Of a stretch of DNA of 5,620 bases, positions 1 through 4,003 are shown in pieces; positions within the stretch are counted from its first letter, which is position 1, and each line of letters starts with the position of its first letter. The stretch is taken from contig JAEYRQ010000262.1 in NCBI GenBank assembly GCA_023435545.1, forward strand, positions 1 to 5,620, given 5' to 3'. The position numbers and the translations under genes are program-made. This DNA comes from Pseudomonadota bacterium. Its GTDB lineage: Bacteria > Pseudomonadota > Alphaproteobacteria > Rhizobiales > Tepidamorphaceae. A model generated the notes under the pieces. That model ran no database searches and had not been told where the DNA came from. It saw nothing but the letters and a program-made list of their open reading frames with translations.

Positions 1-83
1 TCGTCCATCAGGGCGAAGTCGGGTTCGGCGAGCACCGCTGTCGTGGAGGCGGCGAGAAGGGCAGTGGCGAACAAGGCACGCAT
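1..83 (-). CDS. Exported protein of unknown function, N-terminal fragment (cut by left edge)
   Basis: Only the first 27 codons are present; the frame stays open to the left edge. The translation begins MRALFATALLAASTTAVLA and continues EPDFALMD. This is a standard Sec signal peptide: one Arg at position 2, a hydrophobic Ala/Leu core, and an AVLA motif giving a likely signal peptidase I cut after residue 19. No lipobox Cys is visible, so a soluble periplasmic or secreted protein is more likely than a lipoprotein. The ATG is preceded on the minus strand by GAGGA with a 6-nt spacer. This site overlaps the stop codon of the upstream dehydrogenase gene, so the two are probably one transcript with coupled translation. 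The mature part is too short to assign a family. The existence and start of the gene are well supported; its function is unknown. Confidence 0.75.
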   Translation of the reverse strand, partial: MRALFATALLAASTTAVLAEPDFALMD

Positions 84-92
84 GGGCTGTCC

Positions 93-1058
93 TCAGCTTG
101 CGGGAACCGGTGTCTCGGCGACCGGCGTGATCGGACGGCCGGTCTCGAAATACGAACTGATGTTGTCGACCACGAGCTGACCCATCCGGTTGCGGGTGTG
201 CACGGAGGCCGATCCCACGTGCGGCAGCAGCACCACATGGTCCATGGCGATCAGCTCGGCCGGAACGTGCGGCTCGTCCTCGAACACGTCGAGGCCCGCC
301 GAAAGGATGCGCTTCTCCTTCAGCGCCGCGATCAGCGCCTGTTCGTCGACCACGCTGCCGCGGCCCACATTGATCAGGATCCCGTCGGGTCCGAGCGCGT
401 CGAGCACCTCTGCGCCGATCATGTGCTTCGTCGCCGCCCCGCCTGGCGCCACGGCCACCAGCACATCGACGTCGCGCGCCATTGCGATCAGGTCCGGATA
501 GTAGCCGTAGTCGACGTCCCGCTGCTCGCTGCGGCCGTGATAGACGACCGGCACCCGGAAGGCGTCGAGGCGCTTGGCGATGGCCTTGCCGATGCGGCCG
601 AGCCCGACAATGCCGATCCTGCGGTCGCGCAGCGAGGGCGTCAGCGGGAACGCCCCCTGGCTCTCCCACTTGCCGGCCCGGAGCCAGCGCTCGGATTCCG
701 ACAGCTTGCGCACCGTCATCAGGATCAGCCCGAGGGTCGTGTCGGCGACCTCCTCGGTGAGCACGTCCGGAGTATTGGTGACGATGATGCCATGCCGGCC
801 GGCCCACTTGGCGTCGACCGTGTCGTAGCCGACACCGAAGTTGGCGACGATCTTGAGGTTGGGCAGGCGGCCCATCAGCGCGCCATCGACGAGTGAATGT
901 GGTCCGACTGCAATCGCCTCGATCTTCTCGCTCACCTCGTCCAGCAGCCGATCCCTGTCGTCGGCCTCCCAGAGGCGGTGGACCTCGTAGGCCGCGTCCA
1001 GTTGTTCCGCGACCATCCGCATCAGTGGGCCGGTCATCAGCAGGTGCCGTCTCGTCAT
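93..1058 (-). CDS. D-2-hydroxyacid dehydrogenase, glyoxylate/hydroxypyruvate reductase-like
   Basis: A 321-residue cytoplasmic oxidoreductase of the D-isomer-specific 2-hydroxyacid dehydrogenase family, expected to interconvert a 2-keto acid and a D-2-hydroxy acid. The split substrate domain includes NFGVGYDTVD (73-82) and TNTPDVLTEEVAD (94-106). The Rossmann motif GLGRIG is at 152-157. The catalytic triad is intact: Arg233 in NVGRGS, Glu262 in DEP and His280 in LPHVGS. The segment after strand beta-2 reads YHGRS (173-177), with Arg-Ser where NAD-dependent members usually carry Asp, which favours NADPH. The length is normal. The ATG at 1058 is chosen because GGAGAG lies 8 nt upstream; a TTG at 1112 would add 18 unconserved-looking residues. 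It lies 100 bp downstream of the EamA permease gene and 9 bp before the exported-protein gene. The exact substrate (glyoxylate, hydroxypyruvate or another 2-keto acid) cannot be read from sequence. Confidence 0.93.
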   Translation of the reverse strand: MTRRHLLMTGPLMRMVAEQLDAAYEVHRLWEADDRDRLLDEVSEKIEAIAVGPHSLVDGALMGRLPNLKIVANFGVGYDTVDAKWAGRHGIIVTNTPDVLTEEVADTTLGLILMTVRKLSESERWLRAGKWESQGAFPLTPSLRDRRIGIVGLGRIGKAIAKRLDAFRVPVVYHGRSEQRDVDYGYYPDLIAMARDVDVLVAVAPGGAATKHMIGAEVLDALGPDGILINVGRGSVVDEQALIAALKEKRILSAGLDVFEDEPHVPAELIAMDHVVLLPHVGSASVHTRNRMGQLVVDNISSYFETGRPITPVAETPVPAS

Positions 1059-1066
1059 GCGGGGTT

Positions 1067-1072
1067 CTCTCC
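1067..1072 (-). promoter_or_regulatory. Ribosome binding site of the 2-hydroxyacid dehydrogenase
   Basis: The minus strand reads GGAGAG with 8 nt before the ATG at 1058. It decides the start in favour of this ATG over the in-frame TTG at 1112, which lacks a comparable site. Confidence 0.7.
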
Positions 1073-1111
1073 GTGGTGTCGTCTCGTTGGCGATTGTCTG
1101 GCGCGGCCGCA

Positions 1112-1140
1112 ACCCTAGCCCATGCGCGCGCCCGGTGCGA
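1112..1140 (-). promoter_or_regulatory. Weak candidate promoter for the dehydrogenase gene
   Basis: In the 100-bp gap after the permease gene, the minus strand carries TAGGGT (1117-1112), which resembles a -10 box at the first two and last positions. It sits 17 nt downstream of TCGCAC (1140-1135), a poor -35 match. It would give the dehydrogenase its own transcript in addition to read-through from the permease gene. The match is weak and could be chance in GC-rich DNA. Confidence 0.22.
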
Positions 1141-1158
1141 GATGGTCGCCGTATGCGC

Positions 1159-2067
1159 TCAGGTTCCGGTGTTTCCCCTTATTTTGCGCTCCCGGAACAG
1201 CAGGTACAGGCCAGAGGCGACCACGATGCCGGCACCGACGATGTTGGCCGCGCCGGGAATGTGGGCGAACACGAGGTAGCCCATAATCGTCATCCAGACG
1301 ATCTGGAGGTAGGCGAACGGCGACAGGATCGCGGCCGGGGCGTAACGGTGCGCGTTGATCAGCAGTCCGTGGCCGACGAAGCCGAATATCCCCGTCGCCG
1401 CCATCAGGCCGATTGACAGCAGGTCCTGCGGCCAGATCCACACGAATGGCATCGCCGGCAACAGGATCAGGGAGCCGACCAGGGAGGCGTAGAACTGCTG
1501 GACAGGATTGCCGTCGGTCGCGGCCAGGATGCGGGTCGTGATCGCATAGAATGAATAGCAGATCACGCTGGCGACCGAGAATAGCATCGGCCACTGGAAC
1601 CCGGCGAGGCCGGGCTGGGTGACCACCAGCACGCCCATGAAGCCGACGAGAACCGCAGCCCAGCGCCTTGGGCCGATCCATTCGCCGAGGATGGGGCCTG
1701 CGAGAACCGCGATCAGGAACGGTGCCGCGAACGCGATCGAGACGGTCTCCGAGAGCGCGAGATAGCGCAGCGCCATGAAGTTGAAGAACGTCGAGCCAAA
1801 CAGCGCGATGCCGCGCAACACCATCAGCACGGGCCGTTTCGTCCGCCACAGGTGCGGCAGCCGGGAGGGGCCGACGGCCGCAACCGTGAGCACCAGGTGG
1901 CCGAGATAGCGGATGAACACGACCTGCATCGCAGCGTACTGGACGACGAGCAGCTTGGCCGCTGTGTCCAGTCCGGAGAAGCATACGCCCGCCAGGCACA
2001 TCAGCAGGATGCCGCGCAGGCGCAGTCGGCGTTCCTCGCTCTCGGAGAGGCCCGTGGATGCCGTCAT
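1159..2067 (-). CDS. EamA/DMT-superfamily inner-membrane transporter
   Basis: A 302-residue polytopic membrane protein of the drug/metabolite transporter superfamily. It has two tandem EamA repeats (about 20-150 and 160-292) and about ten hydrophobic segments, near 19-39, 43-63, 81-99, 106-127, 137-151, 160-181, 192-210, 216-236, 243-264 and 273-292. Typical family features are ALSETVSIAFAAPFLIAVLA at the end of the first repeat, the RRWAAVLVGFMGVLVV segment, and a short basic C-terminus (RERKIRG). The length is normal. Substrates in this family range from metabolites and vitamins to S-adenosylmethionine and amino acids, so sequence alone does not identify the cargo or its direction. The ATG at 2067 is chosen because the hydrophobic region begins shortly after it and GGTGA lies 4 nt upstream; an upstream TTG at 2235 would add 56 unlikely residues. 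It is divergent from the GntR gene and probably co-transcribed with the dehydrogenase. Its RBS lies inside a foldable leader (2071-2125). Confidence 0.9.
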   Translation of the reverse strand: MTASTGLSESEERRLRLRGILLMCLAGVCFSGLDTAAKLLVVQYAAMQVVFIRYLGHLVLTVAAVGPSRLPHLWRTKRPVLMVLRGIALFGSTFFNFMALRYLALSETVSIAFAAPFLIAVLAGPILGEWIGPRRWAAVLVGFMGVLVVTQPGLAGFQWPMLFSVASVICYSFYAITTRILAATDGNPVQQFYASLVGSLILLPAMPFVWIWPQDLLSIGLMAATGIFGFVGHGLLINAHRYAPAAILSPFAYLQIVWMTIMGYLVFAHIPGAANIVGAGIVVASGLYLLFRERKIRGNTGT

Positions 2068-2070
2068 GAC

Positions 2071-2125
2071 GTCACCGGCCCGTGCGCGCTCTGCACGGGG
2101 GCAGAGATGTGGAGTCCGGTGACTC
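2071..2125 (-). promoter_or_regulatory. Foldable leader with two alternative structures overlapping the permease RBS
   Basis: Four perfect inverted repeats overlap just upstream of the permease ATG. Read as minus-strand RNA, one fold has two local hairpins: GAGUC/GACUC (2125-2121 with 2116-2112, 4-nt loop) and CUCUGC/GCAGAG (2106-2101 with 2094-2089, 6-nt loop). This leaves GGUGAC before the AUG free. The alternative fold pairs GUCACCGG (2123-2116) with CCGGUGAC (2078-2071), enclosing CCCGUGC/GCACGGG (2099-2093 with 2085-2079, 7-nt loop), and buries the GGUGA (2076-2072) binding site. The stems share bases, so the folds exclude each other. The repeats are seen directly; regulation by folding is inferred. 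They could instead be protein operators, or chance in GC-rich DNA. Confidence 0.45.
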
Positions 2126-2205
2126 TGAGAAGCTGAGGTTCGCCACCTGAGACACGATTCCGTCGAAGCAGGGGAAACGCGGCCGAACCGCCTCCGTTGC
2201 ACGGG

Positions 2206-2236
2206 ATTGATCCGCCGCATGGCGTGGCGCGTCAAT
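2206..2236. promoter_or_regulatory. Candidate overlapping divergent promoter / operator between permease and gntR genes
   Basis: An inverted repeat ATTGA (2206-2210) and TCAAT (2232-2236) is separated by 21 bp. On the minus strand it supplies TTGACG (2235-2230, a good -35 match) and ATCAAT (2211-2206, a partial -10) with an 18-nt spacer, pointing at the permease gene with a leader of about 130 nt. On the plus strand TTGATC (2207-2212) and GTCAAT (2231-2236), also 18 nt apart, point at the gntR gene. The minus-strand call is the better one. The symmetry could equally be a regulator site. Confidence 0.3.
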
Positions 2237-2248
2237 GAGTAGTAGGGA

Positions 2249-2274
2249 ATACGGCATACGCGTGCAATGCATAC
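2249..2274. repeat. GCATAC direct repeats upstream of gntR, possible GntR operator
   Basis: GCATAC occurs at 2254-2259 and again at 2269-2274, 15 bp apart start to start, with a further ATAC at 2249-2252. GCAT (2254-2257) and ATGC (2267-2270) also form a short inverted repeat around ACGCGT. The cluster ends 18 bp before the gntR start. FCD-type GntR proteins often bind short GTAT/ATAC-containing palindromes in such positions (family knowledge), so autoregulation is plausible, but no clean palindrome of the usual type is present. Confidence 0.3.
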
Positions 2275-2292
2275 TTTGTCAGTGGGATTGCC

Positions 2293-3012
2293 ATGTCAGC
2301 CGGAACCGAACCGCAGCGTCGCGGTGCAACGCGGACCGCCAGCGAACGTATGGACGAGGGCTCGCAGCGCGGCCGCGCCTACGCCGAGATCCGCCGTCGG
2401 ATACTCCAGAACGAGCTTCGGCCGGGCGTTCAGATGCTCGAAACGGAGGTCGCCGATCTTCTCGGGATGAGCCGGACGCCGGTGCGCGAGGCGCTGATCA
2501 AGCTGGCCGAGGAAGGTCTCGTCGAGGTACGTCCTCGCCACGGCATGCGGGTCAAGCCGGTGTCCGCCGAGGACATGCGCGAGATCTACGATGTCCTGGC
2601 GAGCCTCGAGGCGACGGCTGCCGCCCTGGCTGCGCGCCGGGCGATGTCCGGAGAGGAACTGGCCGGTCTCGATGCCGCGGTCGAGGAGATGGACGAAGCC
2701 CTCGAGAACGGCGACCTGAACCGCTGGGCCGAGGCGGACCAGCGCTTTCACGACCTCCTGGTGGTCGGATCGGGCAACCGCCGCCTGCAGGACATCGTAT
2801 CGACGATACGCGATCAGGCTCACCGCGTGCGCATGGCGACGCTGAACCTGCGGCCCAAGCCCGTCGATTCGAATGACGATCACCGTGCGGTGGTCGATGC
2901 CATCCGCCGCGGCGATTCCGATGCGGCCTGGCGGGCCCATCATGACCATCGCCGGCGTTCCGGCCGGATCCTGGTGGATCTGCTGACCCGGCTCGGCGTG
3001 GGCGGCATCTAG
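2293..3012 (+). CDS. GntR-family transcriptional regulator, FCD (FadR-like) subfamily
   Basis: A 239-residue cytoplasmic DNA-binding regulator. The N-terminal winged helix-turn-helix spans about 27-90 and includes LADLLGMS-type helix text EVADLLGMSRTPVREAL (52-68), followed by the wing VEVRPRHGMRV (77-87). The C-terminal all-helical FCD ligand domain spans about 95-232. Asp149 and His153 (DQRFH), His197 (DDHRAVVDAI) and His219 fit the metal-binding pattern of FCD proteins that sense carboxylic acids through a bound metal. The length is typical. The start at 2293 has only a weak GGGA-like RBS; the ATG at 2350 (residue 20) is an alternative that keeps the whole DNA-binding domain. It is divergent from the permease-dehydrogenase unit, so that unit is the likely target, with an organic acid as the likely effector (inference). 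It is convergent with the DUF1194 gene, with 25 bp between. Confidence 0.93.
   Translation: MSAGTEPQRRGATRTASERMDEGSQRGRAYAEIRRRILQNELRPGVQMLETEVADLLGMSRTPVREALIKLAEEGLVEVRPRHGMRVKPVSAEDMREIYDVLASLEATAAALAARRAMSGEELAGLDAAVEEMDEALENGDLNRWAEADQRFHDLLVVGSGNRRLQDIVSTIRDQAHRVRMATLNLRPKPVDSNDDHRAVVDAIRRGDSDAAWRAHHDHRRRSGRILVDLLTRLGVGGI
2796..2810. repeat. Perfect 7-1-7 palindrome inside gntR
   Basis: CGTATCG (2796-2802), one A, then CGATACG (2804-2810) form a perfect inverted repeat within codons 168-173 of the GntR gene. It has the GTAT...ATAC arrangement common in FCD-type GntR operators and shares ATACGCG (2806-2812) with the upstream cluster (2256-2262). The codons used include GTA and ATA, which are unusual in this GC-rich gene, although ATA also encodes Ile37. 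A role as an intragenic autoregulatory site is speculative. Confidence 0.3.
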
Positions 3013-3013
3013 C

Positions 3014-3037
3014 GCGCCGCTCCCCGGGTGCAGGCGC
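3014..3037. terminator. Candidate bidirectional terminator hairpin between convergent genes
   Basis: The gap between the gntR stop (3012) and the DUF1194 stop (3038) is almost entirely one hairpin. GCGCCGC (3014-3020) pairs with GC plus GGCGC (3030-3031 and 3033-3037, one bulged A at 3032) around a 9-nt loop. The adjoining stop codons TAG and CTA are also complementary. No U-tract follows in either direction, so it is not a canonical intrinsic terminator. Its position makes a shared transcription-end function plausible. Confidence 0.38.
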
Positions 3038-3862
3038 CTACCGCTCGCCTTCCATGTACATGCGCCAATGGCGCTCGCCGATGTCGCAGGGAATGCGCGG
3101 CGCGGTTGCCGAAGCCGGGATGACGGGCGGATGGTCCAGTGCGCCGGCAATCTCCAGCACCAGCTTGTTGCGGATCGCCTCCGCGAACTCCTGCGGGGTA
3201 TGCACCGGGATCAGGAATGCGCCCGGCCCGCCGATGACGCAGTCCTCGTAGTAGATGTCCAGTTCCGGCAGGTCGAACAGCGACATGGATGCCGAGGGAT
3301 TGGCCAGGAAGGGCAGTCCGTTGATCGTGATCCCCTCGGCCACGGCGGCATCGCGCGCCACGACCACCGGGCCGCCCTGGTTGTTTGGGCCGTCGCCGGA
3401 GACATCGATCACCCGGCGCAGGCCCTGATAGCCGTTGCGCTGGAACATCGATCTGGAGAAGTCGATCGCGCCGCTCACCGACGTCCGCCGCAGCCGGGAG
3501 ATCGACGCCTCGGCGAGCGATGCCGAAAATTCGGCGGCACTCGCCGCGCCGTCGATAACGGTCCAGTTCATGGTGACGATCTGGCTCGCGGCGCCGGCCC
3601 ATTCCATGTAGGCGACGGCGATCTTGCCGTGGACGCCGCTCTCGATCGCCTGGATGACCATGGGATCGAGGAAGGCCCTGACATAGCCTTCGCGCTGCAG
3701 AAGCTGTTCTTCCATGTCCATCGACAGCGATACGTCGACGGCAAGGACCAGTTCGAGATCCACCGGCTCGTCTGCCGCGGCCGCGACCGTCGTCATCAGC
3801 GGCGCGGAGATCACTGCCGCTGCGAGCATGGAGCACGGTCTGGCGAATCCGAACGCTCTCAT
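3038..3862 (-). CDS. DUF1194 family exported protein with von Willebrand factor A-like domain
   Basis: A 274-residue predicted periplasmic protein. Residues 1-30 form a Sec signal peptide (Arg2 and Arg8, a hydrophobic stretch to TTVAAAA, cut before DEP). The mature part is one von Willebrand A-like fold of the DUF1194 type. It has the MIDAS motif DVSLS (Asp43, Ser45, Ser47) after strand VLAVD, conserved MDMEEQLLQREGYVRAF (48-64), VAYMEWAG (83-90), RRTSVSGAIDF (125-135) with the candidate MIDAS Thr127, VIDVSGDGPNN (151-161) with Asp157, and GITINGLP (177-184). Cys208 and Cys259 could form a disulfide. The length is normal and the metal site looks complete, so divalent-metal-dependent protein binding is plausible. 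No biochemical function is established for the family that I know of. The ATG at 3862 gives a proper signal peptide, but its RBS is weak. It stands alone, convergent to gntR and divergent from the M20 gene. Confidence 0.9.
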   Translation of the reverse strand: MRAFGFARPCSMLAAAVISAPLMTTVAAAADEPVDLELVLAVDVSLSMDMEEQLLQREGYVRAFLDPMVIQAIESGVHGKIAVAYMEWAGAASQIVTMNWTVIDGAASAAEFSASLAEASISRLRRTSVSGAIDFSRSMFQRNGYQGLRRVIDVSGDGPNNQGGPVVVARDAAVAEGITINGLPFLANPSASMSLFDLPELDIYYEDCVIGGPGAFLIPVHTPQEFAEAIRNKLVLEIAGALDHPPVIPASATAPRIPCDIGERHWRMYMEGER

Positions 3863-3921
3863 CGTACCGACGGACGATAGGAAGCAATTGCGGCGCCCGG
3901 AAGTCACGATGACGAGAGCAT

Positions 3922-3938
3922 GACGGCCGCAGGCCGTC
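3922..3938. repeat. Perfect 7-3-7 palindrome in the DUF1194 / M20 intergenic region
   Basis: GACGGCC (3922-3928), the spacer GCA, then GGCCGTC (3932-3938) form a perfect inverted repeat. It lies 59 bp before the DUF1194 start codon and 65 bp before the M20 start, so it could be an operator acting on both divergent genes, or a GC-rich hairpin. No U-tract follows, which argues against an intrinsic terminator. Confidence 0.4.
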
Positions 3939-3943
3939 CCGAT

Positions 3944-3959
3944 TGGGCTTGCCGTTGCG
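3944..3959 (+). promoter_or_regulatory. Possible sigma-54-type promoter for the M20 gene
   Basis: The plus strand has TGG at 3944-3946 and TTGC at 3955-3958, giving the GG-N10-GC spacing of -24/-12 promoters. The remaining consensus positions mostly fail. Transcription would begin near 3970, about 34 nt before the M20 start. With no activator gene in the window and a short motif, this may be chance. Confidence 0.18.
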
Positions 3960-3991
3960 TGCGGGCGGTAGAACAGTTGGGCGAATCGATC

Positions 3992-3997
3992 AGGAGA
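3992..3997 (+). promoter_or_regulatory. Ribosome binding site of the M20 deacylase
   Basis: AGGAGA with a 6-nt spacer precedes the ATG at 4004. It fixes the start there rather than at the in-frame ATG at 3920, which has no comparable site and would place the 3922-3938 palindrome and this RBS inside the coding region. Confidence 0.85.
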
Positions 3998-4003
3998 CCT
4001 CCC

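Noticed and set aside
198..896. A 232-codon plus-strand frame opposite the dehydrogenase
   Set aside because: The His/Arg/Asp-rich composition is typical of an antisense shadow. The opposite strand encodes a complete, well-conserved enzyme.
1059..1112. Extended dehydrogenase N-terminus from a TTG at 1112
   Set aside because: The 18 extra residues are not family-like, and the ATG at 1058 has a good ribosome binding site (1067-1072).
1115..1999. A 294-codon minus-strand frame overlapping the permease in another reading frame
   Set aside because: An Arg/Pro-rich out-of-frame translation; the permease frame has ten membrane segments and the conserved EamA pattern.
2125..2151. Three CTGAG pentamers (2125, 2133, 2147) upstream of the permease
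   Set aside because: Unequal spacing (8 and 14 bp) and a very short unit; compatible with chance.
2068..2235. Extended permease N-terminus from a TTG at 2235
   Set aside because: The 56 extra residues are polar and Arg-rich with no membrane segment, and would run through the leader repeats.
2296..3150. A 284-codon minus-strand frame opposite gntR
   Set aside because: Low-complexity antisense translation with no recognisable domain; the GntR protein on the plus strand explains the region.
3920..4003. Extended M20 N-terminus from the ATG at 3920
   Set aside because: No ribosome binding site there; the AGGAGA at 3992-3997 is correctly spaced for the ATG at 4004, where family-like sequence begins.
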